From an uncultured Alphaproteobacteria bacterium (lineage in GTDB: Bacteria; Pseudomonadota; Alphaproteobacteria; CAAHEQ01; UBA3637): a DNA stretch of 64,000 nt. A model generated the notes under the pieces. That model did not search any database. It was not told the DNA's origin and worked only from the letters and a program-made list of their open reading frames with translations. Both the position numbers and the translations under genes were made by a program. Shown in pieces: positions 8,263-17,402 of this stretch. The stretch lies in contig CANQUX010000007.1 in the NCBI GenBank assembly GCA_947627155.1, positions 1 through 64,000 on the forward strand, written 5' to 3'. Numbering within the stretch: the stretch's first letter is position 1; each line of letters starts with the position of its first letter.

Positions 8263-9443
8263 TTTTGTTCCGATACCTCAATTTTAACCCACCCGAACGG
8301 TTCTTTTTCACACGACCAAAAAGTACCGGCTTCTTTCTTCCAAATTGTTTTATTTTCTTTACTTCTACTTTGAATACACCGCAAGGAAGCAATTGTAACG
8401 CATGCCGAACCGGAATGTGTTCCGATTCGCAATAAGCAGTCGGAAGGGCGTAATTTTCGTTGCAGATTTTCATAAAATTCATTATACACAAGCCGTGTAT
8501 CATTTTCTTCAATTTTAAGCTCTTTTTTGAAAAATTGATTTGCCCTGTTTTGAAGTTCCGCCCAAAACGAGGCTTGATCTTCTGTCACAATTGTCATTGT
8601 GCCTTTAAAAACAGCCCCTTTCGGAATGATTTCCAATATACTTAATTTCGATGAATCCTTCTTTTGGGGAACTTTGTTTCGATGATTCATTGTCGGTTGA
8701 ACAATGCGCATCGTTGTTTCACTCGATAATTCCGCATCGGATATTTTCAGTTTTTGAAAAATATCGGAAACTTTATTTTCTTTCTCAATTTTTTCTTTGA
8801 TTCTCTTTAACTCATCTCTCTCTTCTTTATTATTCGGATTATAGTTTTGTTGCGTTGAAGCCAAAGCATTTAACCAGGCGGTTACAATACTCCCTTTTAA
8901 GCTGCTGCCGGGAATAACCGGTTTATTTGTCAGCGGATTTTGAAACTGCTTTTCAATGTTAAATTGATTATTTCTTTTCTTTCTGTCGGTAATATAGTCA
9001 TTATATGATTCATAAACCGCTTGTGAAACACTTGCCTGAAAAGGCGTTTTTTCGGCAATTTTTGAAGCACGATTCATAAAAAACATATTTATTTTTATCA
9101 AGTCATCTTGCCCGGAGAGATTTTCTAATTCTTTCCAATCGGCAGAACTTAAAATTTGTTTGAGTTTTCGAGGCGTAAAAACGTGCATTTCATATTCTTC
9201 CGCAGCAGATGCCTGAACACTTTCGGTTTCTTCAAGGACATATCCGCACGAACCGCATTCGCCGTTAATCATTTTTCCCCCGCAGTCGGGACATATTGTC
9301 TTGTTTTGCGCTTCTTTATGCCCGTTATACCCGCTTTTATTACAAATCACAAAATTCGTCGGCAAATAAACATCTTGCGTGCCGATATGAACGGGGGAAA
9401 GTGTTGTTAACGTATATTGATATAACTTGAGCCTTTTATTCAT
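8259..9443 (-). CDS. csm5: Csm5, type III-A RAMP subunit with a zinc-ribbon insertion
   Basis: A 394-residue RAMP protein that caps the crRNA 3' side of the Csm complex. It starts with YQYTLTTLSPVHIGT and has the Csm5 glycine-rich segment PVIPGSSLKGSIVTAW. The start is set at 9443 because GGAGAG lies 6 bp upstream and the start overlaps the csm4 stop by 8 bp; the longer frame lacks a ribosome site. Unusually, residues about 45-70 contain a zinc-ribbon-like insertion (ICPDCGG, then GECGSCGY) not typical of Csm5. The C-terminal half, with segments such as RIVQPTMNHRNKVP, fits the family. Confidence 0.9.
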   Translation of the reverse strand: MNKRLKLYQYTLTTLSPVHIGTQDVYLPTNFVICNKSGYNGHKEAQNKTICPDCGGKMINGECGSCGYVLEETESVQASAAEEYEMHVFTPRKLKQILSSADWKELENLSGQDDLIKINMFFMNRASKIAEKTPFQASVSQAVYESYNDYITDRKKRNNQFNIEKQFQNPLTNKPVIPGSSLKGSIVTAWLNALASTQQNYNPNNKEERDELKRIKEKIEKENKVSDIFQKLKISDAELSSETTMRIVQPTMNHRNKVPQKKDSSKLSILEIIPKGAVFKGTMTIVTEDQASFWAELQNRANQFFKKELKIEENDTRLVYNEFYENLQRKLRPSDCLLRIGTHSGSACVTIASLRCIQSRSKENKTIWKKEAGTFWSCEKEPFGWVKIEVSEQK

Positions 9444-10335
9444 TGATTTCTCTCCATAATAAAGGAACAACGGGGGCATATCCCTGATAAACAACTTTCT
9501 GATTATCGGCAAAGTTGTTTAAACCCCGTCCGATAAATAATTTTTCCGAGGGATTTTGTAAGCAAAATACCGCGCCCGTATCCGCCGTTAAAATCGGTCT
9601 TTTAAACGGATAACGCGCCTCTTGCTCATTAAAAAAGCTGCGTTTTCCGAAACGAGTAAACGTTTTATAATATGATTTTTGCGCATCAAACACATTCGGC
9701 TCAGGCACGCAAGGAGATAATGTCATATAATAAGGCGTATCAAAGCTTTTAAATGTGTGCGGCAAAACATTTTCGATTTGAAACTTACCGATACCCCGTG
9801 ATGCTCCTCGCCCGATACCACATAAGCCGATATCGGTTACCGCTTCCAGAATTTCCGAATCGGTTATCATATTTTCATTATAAATAATATAGGTATCCAG
9901 CGATTGAAAATAAATTGTTTGCTTTAACGGATACGGCGCATATGTTTCGCTGTCTACTAACCCCGTTTGCGGATTAACGGCATTATGCATACGTGTTACC
10001 GTTTCCTGATACGATACCGCCGTTAAATACTTTTCGAAATGATCAATATTTTGCTCAATATTCTCTCGTAATATCCATTTTTTTTGCTTAAAGTCTTTTC
10101 GATTTTCCGCCGATATGTTTTCAAACGGAAGAGTCGGTCGCGGCAAATAATGATGCGGGAAAAAATCCGATACCACCATAAACGGCTGATTCAGATAATT
10201 TTCCAACAAACCGTTTATTCTGTCCTGTCCCTGTTTTTCGACAATAAAACTACATAACAACGAAAAAAACGTATCGCCTTTTATTTGTCCCGAAAAATCG
10301 GTTTGCGGATTGATTTCAATACAAAGTGTTTTCAT
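9436..10335 (-). CDS. csm4: Csm4, type III-A RAMP subunit (5'-handle binding)
   Basis: A 299-residue protein with the Csm4 N-terminal pattern (FSGQIKGDTFFSLLC), a proline-rich strand (HYLPRPTLPF) and the glycine-rich loop GLCGIGRGASRGIGKF, which contacts RNA in RAMP proteins. Csm4 binds Cas10 and the crRNA 5' handle in the Csm complex. It lies 10 bp after csm3 and overlaps csm5. The length matches the family. Confidence 0.92.
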   Translation of the reverse strand: MKTLCIEINPQTDFSGQIKGDTFFSLLCSFIVEKQGQDRINGLLENYLNQPFMVVSDFFPHHYLPRPTLPFENISAENRKDFKQKKWILRENIEQNIDHFEKYLTAVSYQETVTRMHNAVNPQTGLVDSETYAPYPLKQTIYFQSLDTYIIYNENMITDSEILEAVTDIGLCGIGRGASRGIGKFQIENVLPHTFKSFDTPYYMTLSPCVPEPNVFDAQKSYYKTFTRFGKRSFFNEQEARYPFKRPILTADTGAVFCLQNPSEKLFIGRGLNNFADNQKVVYQGYAPVVPLLWREINE

Positions 10336-10345
10336 AATGAACCTG

Positions 10346-10972
10346 TTAAAATAATGATAATTGTTTATACTGTTCCTCTATGGATTGCCCGTTCAGCTTT
10401 AAATCTTCAAAGTGAACTTTTCCGTATCCACGAGAACCGCTGCCGCCCAATGAATCATATTCCAACAATTTCAATCCCTTTAAAACCGTTTCCAAACGCA
10501 CTTGATCCGATTCATATTTTTTAAAGGTTAATTTAAAATTAAATGTACTGCCGCTGATAACGCGCTCTGTCATACGCGGATTATTTGCCTTTCCCGTAAT
10601 TCGGTCAATACTGTTTTCCATTTTGACTTCCGTTGCGGGAATATCTTGTTCCTCCAATTGTTTCTGCCATTCTTCCGACAAAAAACAATCCCAGAAAAAC
10701 AACCGCGTAAAAGAAGGTTCTTTTGGCAACTTACTTCCGAAAAGAAGTTTGATTTCCTGATCATCCTCCCCTTTATATAATTCCAATAAAGAGCGAATTT
10801 TTCCCTTTAAAGAAGAACCCGGGATATAGGGAAGCATTTTGCCTTGTTGATTTGTCTTAATAACGGGATTATCCGTTCCGCCGATGTGCATACCCGTTTC
10901 ACCGCCGCCGATATGTAATCCCGTAACACAAACGAGTTTTCCCGTTATAATTTCAATTTTATTCAGTTTCAT
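10346..10972 (-). CDS. csm3: Csm3, target-RNA-cleaving backbone subunit
   Basis: A 208-residue RAMP protein. GLHIGGGETGMHIGGTDNPV includes the Asp (residue 34) that corresponds to the catalytic residue of Csm3, which cuts target RNA at 6-nt steps. A glycine-rich loop (YIPGSSLKGKIRSLL) and a second one near the C-terminus (DSLGGSGSRGYGKV) are intact. It forms the crRNA-binding filament. It lies between csm2 and csm4 with gaps of about 10 bp, as expected for an operon. Confidence 0.95.
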   Translation of the reverse strand: MKLNKIEIITGKLVCVTGLHIGGGETGMHIGGTDNPVIKTNQQGKMLPYIPGSSLKGKIRSLLELYKGEDDQEIKLLFGSKLPKEPSFTRLFFWDCFLSEEWQKQLEEQDIPATEVKMENSIDRITGKANNPRMTERVISGSTFNFKLTFKKYESDQVRLETVLKGLKLLEYDSLGGSGSRGYGKVHFEDLKLNGQSIEEQYKQLSLF

Positions 10973-10984
10973 GCTTATTCCTCC

Positions 10985-11416
10985 TTATTTTCCGTAAAAT
11001 TTAAAATATCCCGTAAAAGCTTCCAAAAACAATTTGGCATTTTTTAAGGTTTTAACATTGTTGCCTTGAATGGCGTTTATAATTCCATCCATTAACGCTT
11101 TATAATTAGCATCAATGATATCGCGCCCCTTGGCATAGGCAATTTTTGATTTTATCATACGAATGTACGGCAAGTTTTCTTGAAAAATTTGCTGCGTCGT
11201 ACATTTTTCATTCCATAAAATCAATTCATCGTAAAATCGCCGAATTTGCGTATTGGTATTGATTTTTCCGCTACACTTTTTTGCCCATTCTTCCGCCGTT
11301 TGAGAAAATAATTCGGGCGTCGGATGAGTGAAATCAAACTGCGGAATTTCCACTATCTCATTTTTCTTTTGAGAATATTGATTATTATATTGTTTTTGCT
11401 GATTATTATAATACAT
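10985..11416 (-). CDS. csm2: Csm2, small subunit of the Csm complex
   Basis: A 143-residue helical protein matching Csm2 in size and in the C-terminal helices (LPYIRMIKSKIAYAKGRDI and LFLEAFTGYFKFYGK). The first 20 residues are Asn/Gln/Tyr-rich and low in complexity. A strong GGAGGA ribosome site lies inside the end of cas10; the ATG follows the cas10 stop directly. Csm2 forms the inner filament along the target RNA. Confidence 0.9.
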   Translation of the reverse strand: MYYNNQQKQYNNQYSQKKNEIVEIPQFDFTHPTPELFSQTAEEWAKKCSGKINTNTQIRRFYDELILWNEKCTTQQIFQENLPYIRMIKSKIAYAKGRDIIDANYKALMDGIINAIQGNNVKTLKNAKLFLEAFTGYFKFYGK

Positions 11417-13855
11417 TTATTCCTCCTTTTCACGCTGTTTATATAAATTTATAAATAAAGTAATTTGAAAAGCCGCTTTGTATTTTTCTATATTTTCAAT
11501 TAAAAATTGAGTCAATGTTTGCATATTTTCATTGTCAACATTATTGTTTTTACAATGCCTTGTAATGCGATACATAATCCAAGAACGCCAAAGCGCCTCT
11601 TTCGGATTCCGTTCGGCATTTTGAGCCATTTGACAAAATGAAATCAATCGATAGATAAATCCTGTTGATAAACAACAGGTTTCACAATGTCTATCCAAAA
11701 ACTCTTCCGCTCGTATCAGTTCATTGAAAGTTTGAAAATCGACCACTTGCCCGTAACAACAGACACTGTCTTTATGAACCGATGCTTTTGCCTTTTTCAA
11801 ATTGTCCTCCGTTAATTCCGCCACAATTCGAACAGGTAATTTTGGAGACATCATCAACAAACCGGCTGAAAATGTCAATTGACCGCATACATATTCATCA
11901 AACTTTTTCTTCACTTCGTTGACAAATAAAATCTGTTTATTCCACGGGGCAATAAAAAAGAAATCATCACCACCCGCAAATATCGTATAAACGGAAGAAA
12001 ATGTCTTTTGGCAAAAAGTCGGGACAACAAGTGTGAAAAAGTTATTAATCAACCGACTTAATGCCGCATAAGAGGCAAAAGTCTTATGCTTTAAACGACT
12101 TTGAAACAAAAATCCCAAATTATCTATATCTCCCTTAAAAGTCATTAATGAAGAAACACCCTCAGCTTCATCAGCTAATGTCTCAAACGGCATAAGCGTT
12201 GCATCTTCATATTGAGGAACATACGCATTCATACTTCTTTTAGCAAAAAGCGGGGATGAAAACAAAATATTTCTTTCATCCGTCGGTAAAGAAATATCCC
12301 ATACCCGTTTAATTCTCTTCTCATCGGAAAGTGTTGTATCGGAAGGTAAACTTTTGCTCAATACAACTTGATAACCGAAAACTTCGGTTGCAAAGGCATT
12401 TTCCAAATTATGCCCGATGATTAAATATTTTTTTTGCGTTAAATCACTGCCGATTTTCTCGATATCCTCACATAACGAACAAATTGTTTTGCCGTTTTTT
12501 GTCGGAAACTGTCCGTCATTTTCACAAACCGCGTCACACGATAACGGAAAAGATGTGAAAACGGGTTTATAATCAACACCGCATAAATCCATTTGAGATA
12601 ATTTAGCTTTATCAATATTCTGATGTAATTTATTCTGGAAAGAAGGGAAATTATACGCCGTAAAGTCATCCTTGGATGCTTTTTCCCATGCTACGGCAAT
12701 ACTGACGGTTGCAAACATTTTATCATAAAACCATGCTTCCATTTCTTTCTTTATATTCCTTAACGCTGAAATAACCGTCGGTGTATTAGGTGCCACAATC
12801 ATAAAATGACCGGCAGCATTTATTACTTGGGAAGTTGACGGCAAATTTAACGTATCCAAAATTTTAAGCGCAGCACACTCACTGAATAAAGAAATCAAAA
12901 AGGAACGTCCGCGCAATATTTGTGCCGCTTTCTTTTGCGTTTCGGATCCTTGTGCAAAAATAAAGTTCTGAATACCGGAAATATCTCCTTGAATTATTAA
13001 AAAAGGAAACTCATTTGCATCTTCAATATCTGCTTCATTTTTCTCGGTTTCATATTCGTATCGCCAAAGAGCGGTTGCCAATGCGGCAGTACTTTTGGAG
13101 TGATCATATAACGAAACATTGGAAACCGTTTTGTTCTCAAAAGAACCGTTCTTAAAAGCACTGGCCGACGGTATTGCTTGTGTATAAGTCAACCAAAGCG
13201 AATCGAAATTATCCAACCATAAATTTAAATTAGAGGCACAATTTGTCATTTGTTTGAGACTTTCTTCAAATGATTGCCAAAGCTCTTTATATTCATTTGA
13301 TGCCTCATCTGATGATAAAGACTTTTTTATTTCGGGGAAAAGAGAGTCGACAAAAAGTGGTTTTAACGGATAGATATAGCGTATGTTTTCCTGTTGAATC
13401 TTCTCTTTGTCCAATAAATCAAACAAGCACGCCAATCGTGCGGAAATATAGTCATCGCTGTCTGATGAATATGTATATTTTTCATATTCCTGTCGTTCAA
13501 AAGCGGCAGATAACCGATCGGCTTCGGAAATAACTTTTTGCAAAACCGTTTCCGCTTTATGATGTTTTGCCGCGGCATTTATCAATGAATCATCAATATC
13601 CCGATTACGACTGCTTTGAAACGGAAAAACATTTTCCCCGCGTAACGGCGGCAAATAAGATGATAATTTATCAATGGCCGCCGCTGTGAAAGCCGCATGA
13701 ATATGAGTAAAATGTTCGTTTCTGAAAGGACAATAAAGTTGTCTGTCTATATCTTGAACCGTTGCCAATGCAGTCCGTTGATAAAACTTGCCTAAATCAT
13801 GAATAAGGGCTGCAAAAGCCACACGGCATGAAGCTTGTAATAAATTTTCTTTCAT
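11417..13855 (-). CDS. cas10: Cas10/Csm1, cyclic-oligoadenylate synthase and HD nuclease
   Basis: An 812-residue signature type III-A protein. The N-terminal HD nuclease motif is intact (ALIHDLGKF, His19-Asp20). A zinc-binding linker follows (CDAVCEND with ICSLCED). The Palm domain has the GGDD motif near residues 627-630 (IFAGGDDFFFIAP), so synthesis of cyclic oligoadenylates is expected. The start is set at 13855: AGAGGA lies just upstream and the ATG overlaps the stop of the CARF gene (ATGA), whereas the longer frame would begin with TTG. It is the large subunit that senses target RNA. Confidence 0.96.
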   Translation of the reverse strand: MKENLLQASCRVAFAALIHDLGKFYQRTALATVQDIDRQLYCPFRNEHFTHIHAAFTAAAIDKLSSYLPPLRGENVFPFQSSRNRDIDDSLINAAAKHHKAETVLQKVISEADRLSAAFERQEYEKYTYSSDSDDYISARLACLFDLLDKEKIQQENIRYIYPLKPLFVDSLFPEIKKSLSSDEASNEYKELWQSFEESLKQMTNCASNLNLWLDNFDSLWLTYTQAIPSASAFKNGSFENKTVSNVSLYDHSKSTAALATALWRYEYETEKNEADIEDANEFPFLIIQGDISGIQNFIFAQGSETQKKAAQILRGRSFLISLFSECAALKILDTLNLPSTSQVINAAGHFMIVAPNTPTVISALRNIKKEMEAWFYDKMFATVSIAVAWEKASKDDFTAYNFPSFQNKLHQNIDKAKLSQMDLCGVDYKPVFTSFPLSCDAVCENDGQFPTKNGKTICSLCEDIEKIGSDLTQKKYLIIGHNLENAFATEVFGYQVVLSKSLPSDTTLSDEKRIKRVWDISLPTDERNILFSSPLFAKRSMNAYVPQYEDATLMPFETLADEAEGVSSLMTFKGDIDNLGFLFQSRLKHKTFASYAALSRLINNFFTLVVPTFCQKTFSSVYTIFAGGDDFFFIAPWNKQILFVNEVKKKFDEYVCGQLTFSAGLLMMSPKLPVRIVAELTEDNLKKAKASVHKDSVCCYGQVVDFQTFNELIRAEEFLDRHCETCCLSTGFIYRLISFCQMAQNAERNPKEALWRSWIMYRITRHCKNNNVDNENMQTLTQFLIENIEKYKAAFQITLFINLYKQREKEE

Positions 13856-15282
13856 TTTTCCTCTTTTTTTTGACAATGTTTCGTTAAATTCGAAAGATGA
13901 GTAATTTGTTTTGCAATCTTCAAATAATTTTCAAAATTGCAACCGTTCGGTACAACCTCTTTCAATAAATTTTCTAATTCGTTGAACCAAGCTTCTTTCA
14001 CTTCTTGGTCTTGAATAACAAAACCATGAATTAAAACACTGTTATTTCTTGCCGATGCCGCTACAATTTTTTCGGGATTCTTGCCATCGGCTTTTTGTAA
14101 TAATTTCTTACCGAATTCTCGATTAAATTGGTATTTTATAAAAGAAGCAGCCTGCTCTCGCGGTAACTCAAAATATTTCTCGCCGTTATTTTTCTCCTGT
14201 TTAGGTATAGGCGGAGAGGAAGTATTACCACAGTATTCCTGTATGTTTTGATCATTTCCTTTAATATATGCCGTATCATATCCTTGTGAGAATAAATATA
14301 TTTGTCCGACAAGCTCAATAACTCTGTAAATACGCACTTTTACATCTTCATAGTTTCCTATTTTTAATTGTCGTCTGCCGTTCTCTAACAAATCAACGGC
14401 TATTCTGAATGCTTGGGGTGCTTTTCGATAACACATGTCTTTATATTTATCCGGATTTGTCTTTTCATTCTCCGTTACGGAAGGCCAATCTTCTTTGAGT
14501 TCGGTCATCCAATTTTTAACATCTTCTGTTAAAACCAAACATTCCAAACCTAATTCTTTTAACTGTTTTTCGGGCGGATTTTTGAAAACTGCCTCATTCA
14601 TTTCCGCATAAGCGGCTTTGTAATCCAACCGATGCCATGCACCGTAAAATTTAGCACAATGATAAATATATTTTTCGGCATCTTGAAATTCATTTGAATA
14701 ATCTTCCTCTTGAAACATTGTCTCAACAGCTTTAAAATTATAGCCGGACAGAAAAATTTTTGCCTGATCGACTTTCATTAAAAATAAAGCTTTCGAAGCC
14801 GGAAAAGGATAAATTTTTTCGGTGTTTTTAATGACCTGGCCTTTATTATCCCTCTCTCCCGTAATATAACGATAATTCACAATACCGTGTCTTAATCCGG
14901 CACTATATAATGCCGCACTCATAATTTTCGTTCCCCGTGTCATATCAATCGTAATCTGATGAACCGAGCAAGATAATTTTTCCATTTTATTATGAATAAT
15001 TTGATTAAAATAATCAAAACATTTATCCGCATCATCTTCATCATTCTCATTCGGTAATGGTTCTATCTCAATCGTTTTTCCCGTAAATTCCGCTTGCTTT
15101 TCGCATTCTGCTTTCAATGCTTGTGCGTTTTCAAGTGTTTTCTTCGATGATAAAAAAACATAATGTGTAAAATTACCATCTCTCATTGTTTTCAAAAAGG
15201 GAGTTATAATCGTTCCTTTTTGATCTTCTTTATTTCCTGTCCCGACAGTTAAAAATAAAATACGTGTTTGATGAGTTATCAT
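13852..15282 (-). CDS. CARF-HEPN ribonuclease, Csm6-like (TIGR02710-type)
   Basis: A 476-residue ancillary effector. The N-terminal CARF domain opens ILFLTVGTGNKED and carries ITIDMTRGTKIMSAAL, the ligand-binding motif of this group. The C-terminal HEPN domain keeps an R-x6-H catalytic motif (RNNSVLIHG, Arg412 and His419). Cyclic oligoadenylate made by the downstream Cas10 should activate its RNase activity. It is the first gene of the csm operon and has an AAAGGA ribosome site. It resembles the TIGR02710 family of CARF proteins more than classical Csm6, so no symbol is given. Confidence 0.85.
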   Translation of the reverse strand: MITHQTRILFLTVGTGNKEDQKGTIITPFLKTMRDGNFTHYVFLSSKKTLENAQALKAECEKQAEFTGKTIEIEPLPNENDEDDADKCFDYFNQIIHNKMEKLSCSVHQITIDMTRGTKIMSAALYSAGLRHGIVNYRYITGERDNKGQVIKNTEKIYPFPASKALFLMKVDQAKIFLSGYNFKAVETMFQEEDYSNEFQDAEKYIYHCAKFYGAWHRLDYKAAYAEMNEAVFKNPPEKQLKELGLECLVLTEDVKNWMTELKEDWPSVTENEKTNPDKYKDMCYRKAPQAFRIAVDLLENGRRQLKIGNYEDVKVRIYRVIELVGQIYLFSQGYDTAYIKGNDQNIQEYCGNTSSPPIPKQEKNNGEKYFELPREQAASFIKYQFNREFGKKLLQKADGKNPEKIVAASARNNSVLIHGFVIQDQEVKEAWFNELENLLKEVVPNGCNFENYLKIAKQITHLSNLTKHCQKKEEK

Positions 15283-15524
15283 AAGATATTCCTTTAATTA
15301 TTAATGACCAGAATTTATTTTTCCATACAAACTTAATGATGTATTTTCCGATTAAAAATCTTCAAAATATTTAAATTTTTTATATTAATTTAACCGTTTA
15401 CCCCCCTTTTTCCCCATTACTTCTTTTTTATTTAAAATTCAGTTTATTTATTCATTATAAAAAAAGAGAAAATTTTTGCAATACTTTTTTATGTTTTGTA
15501 GTATTTTTTGTTCTCTTTTTCTCG
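15283..15524. other. AT-rich intergenic region upstream of the csm operon
   Basis: No gene seen. It must hold the csm operon promoter, but no clear -35/-10 pair stands out on the minus strand. It includes a C-rich run near 15402-15416 and a short inverted repeat (ATACT with AGTAT) near 15480-15507, beside the point where homology to the downstream integrase begins. Confidence 0.4.
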
Positions 15525-15770
15525 ATACGAAGTCAAAGCTGTTCAGAAGACTTTTGGACAGATGCAACATTGCTCACACCAATTCAAAGTATTATATTCC
15601 TATCGGCATGCATATATTTCAGCATTGGTTCAAAACGAAATACCAACAATAAACATTGCGAAACAGTGTGGCACAAGTGTGAAAATGATTAAGCAATATT
15701 ATGACCAATCATCACATTTGGCAAATATGTCTCAACTGTTTCTTCCGACAGGCACACCGCGCCTCCTAAA
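15525..15770 (+). pseudogene. Remnant of a tRNA-Gly-type integrase (C-terminal end only)
   Basis: The sequence is nearly identical to the 3' end of the intact integrase gene at 30457-31686. It lacks the first two thirds, has lost 21 bp after GTCAAAGCTGT, and has a 1-bp deletion near 15590 that shifts the frame. The last part still encodes SYRHAYISALVQ and the tyrosine region QYYDQSS. It is the scar of an older integrative element that used the same tRNA. A 127-codon frame spans it but is not a functional recombinase. Confidence 0.9.
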
Positions 15771-16104
15771 ACAGAATGTTTTTTTCGGGGCTTTGAGACA
15801 CAGTGCTCGATACGAACATCTTTTACCCCTCATTTCGAGGGGTTTTGAATACTTCGAAAAACCTTACAATAAACGGATTATGATCAGATAACAATTTGCG
15901 AACAGTGTGTCTTGACTTTTTTGATTCTGACACAAAATTTGTGTCCCGGACTGTGTCTCACGCAGGTTCGTGTCGAGGGTATCAAGCATAATATATCCGT
16001 TGTTTCTCAATGATTTAAGCCTTGATTTGACTGTGTCTGAGGCCGAGACACAAAAAAAAGAGGAACGGTTTCCTCTCTCCTTGTAAGTGCTTGAAATTGG
16101 AGCG
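15525..16104 (+). repeat. Long direct repeat: integrase end plus attachment region, copy 1
   Basis: About 580 bp match 31418-32020 with only scattered differences: the integrase 3' end, its terminator (CCCCTC and GAGGGG arms at 15826-15842), the GTGTC-rich region and the last bases of the tRNA copy. This is the right end of an upstream element that was integrated before the 16187-32089 element. Recombination between the two copies would delete about 16 kb. Confidence 0.9.
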
Positions 16105-16186
16105 ACTTCGGGATTGCTTCGGGCTTTGCCCTCGTCCTCTCTTCGTTCGGACCGCCTCCGGCGTCCGCTCCGCTTCGCTTCGCGAC
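16099..16186. repeat. GC-rich palindromic element inserted in a tRNA-Gly remnant
   Basis: An 88-bp GC-rich block starts with a copy of the 45-bp repeat also found at 156-200 and continues through several short inverted pieces (GGAGCG with CGCTCC; CGCTTCGCTTCGCGACC at the end). It interrupts the tRNA-Gly 3' half: the flanks TGGAGCG and GAACCCTC match the intact gene at 32015 and 32036. It resembles the small palindromic elements known in other alphaproteobacteria, but its family is not identified. The reading frame across it is not a gene. Confidence 0.6.
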
Positions 16187-16212
16187 CGAACCCTCAACAT
16201 CAACCTTGGCAA
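16187..16212 (-). other. attL-like site: partial tRNA-Gly copy
   Basis: Twenty-six bases match the T-arm-to-anticodon part of tRNA-Gly at 32034-32059 with one mismatch (CCCTCAACATCAACC versus CCCTCGACATCAACC). Identity ends just past the anticodon loop, where the sequence departs into element DNA. This marks the left end of the element whose integrase lies at 30457-31686. Confidence 0.8.
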
Positions 16213-16323
16213 AACTTAAATTTTCTTAACTAATTGATTTTAAAGAATTTTTTGATTTACGCAACCCCTCTGTCCGATACAATCAGGTACTCCACGACAT
16301 CAACATCTTCACATATGTGATAG

Positions 16324-16896
16324 CTACACCTTTATGGTATTGACCACTTTCTTTAACATACTTTCATTTTCATTATAATAACGTGCCGTCATGCTGACAT
16401 CACTATGATTCACCAGAGACTTAACAACCACCAAAGCTGTTCCGTTATTGAGCAACTCTGTAATAAAGTGTCTGCGACCATAATGCGTAGAACATTCCAT
16501 TCCAAATGTTTTGTAAATGCTCGTGAATATTTTACTGATACTGTTTCTGTTATAAGGTTTCCTTGTCTTTCGGCTCAGAAAAAGATAACGAGAAGGATTA
16601 CTTTTTTCCCAATCTTTCACATAATCTTTAATCATTGCCTTTAATTCATCATTGATATAATAACGGCAACTCTTATGCCCCTTATTCTTTTCAGGCGAAA
16701 GTTCAACAATATCCCTAACCTTACCAAACGCATCAATCACATCATTATAGGTCAGGTATATAAAGTTTATACAACGCATTCCGGCAAGCCAATTAAAACC
16801 AAACATCAGCTTTAATTGTCTTCCATTCCTCATGGTTTCAATATATTTGAAGATTGCTTTCTGTTTTTTCTTATCAATAATAGCTCTGTTAATCAT
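16324..16896 (-). CDS. Compact tyrosine recombinase (catalytic domain only)
   Basis: A 190-residue protein with the tyrosine-recombinase catalytic signature: Arg in GMRCINF, a TYNDV strand, HYGRRHFITELL (the His/Arg box), HSDVSMTARYY with the likely nucleophilic Tyr, and a short tail. It lacks the N-terminal DNA-binding core domain of ordinary integrases, so it is either a naturally small recombinase or a truncated one. It lies just inside the left attachment site, transcribed toward it, and may help excise the element or act on another site. Confidence 0.8.
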   Translation of the reverse strand: MINRAIIDKKKQKAIFKYIETMRNGRQLKLMFGFNWLAGMRCINFIYLTYNDVIDAFGKVRDIVELSPEKNKGHKSCRYYINDELKAMIKDYVKDWEKSNPSRYLFLSRKTRKPYNRNSISKIFTSIYKTFGMECSTHYGRRHFITELLNNGTALVVVKSLVNHSDVSMTARYYNENESMLKKVVNTIKV

Positions 16897-17402
16897 TTTA
16901 TTACCTCTTAAATGAATATATTTTAATGTTTTTTTATATTATATATTCATTTATTTCGGAATGCAAGTATTTTTTTCACAAAAAATCATGTAATTACAAT
17001 CAGTTAGTATGAAAATGAATATGTTTGAATATTCTTATTCATTATTCCTGAATGCTTTACTTTATATCTAATCTACATTAAAGTGTTAATACTTATTAAA
17101 TTACTCAAGGAGAAAATGGCAAAAAATCACATTTTTACGGGGAAACTGTTAAAAATGTCACGAAACCGAATTAACACCGATTTTATCATTACTTATAATC
17201 TTTAAATACAAAAAACCTTTAAGTTTTGTAAACAAACCGAACAAAAAGCTTTAAAAGCGCTTAAATTAAGAGAAAAACTAAGGTTAAATAAGTTTTCAGT
17301 AAATGGTTAACGATATAAAATTCTATATTATAAAAAATTTTAATTGAAATTTAACATTTATACGAGTAGTATACTTAATAATCAATTAAATGGAAGTTTG
17401 AT
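16897..17402. other. Intergenic region upstream of hsdR
   Basis: AT-rich and without a clear gene. A 29-codon frame at 17116-17205 (starting MAKNHIFTGKLLKM) has AAGGAG just upstream but with short spacing; it may be a chance frame or a leader peptide. A TATACT -10 box at 17370-17375 without a well-placed -35 may drive hsdR, whose ATG follows a GGAAG ribosome site. Confidence 0.4.

Noticed and set aside
9444-9512. A longer Csm5 start
   Set aside because: GGAGAG sits directly before 9443, and the family motif begins right after that start.
16015-16212. 65-codon Arg/Ser-rich frame on the minus strand
   Set aside because: It runs through the palindromic element and tRNA remnant, with biased composition and no ribosome site.
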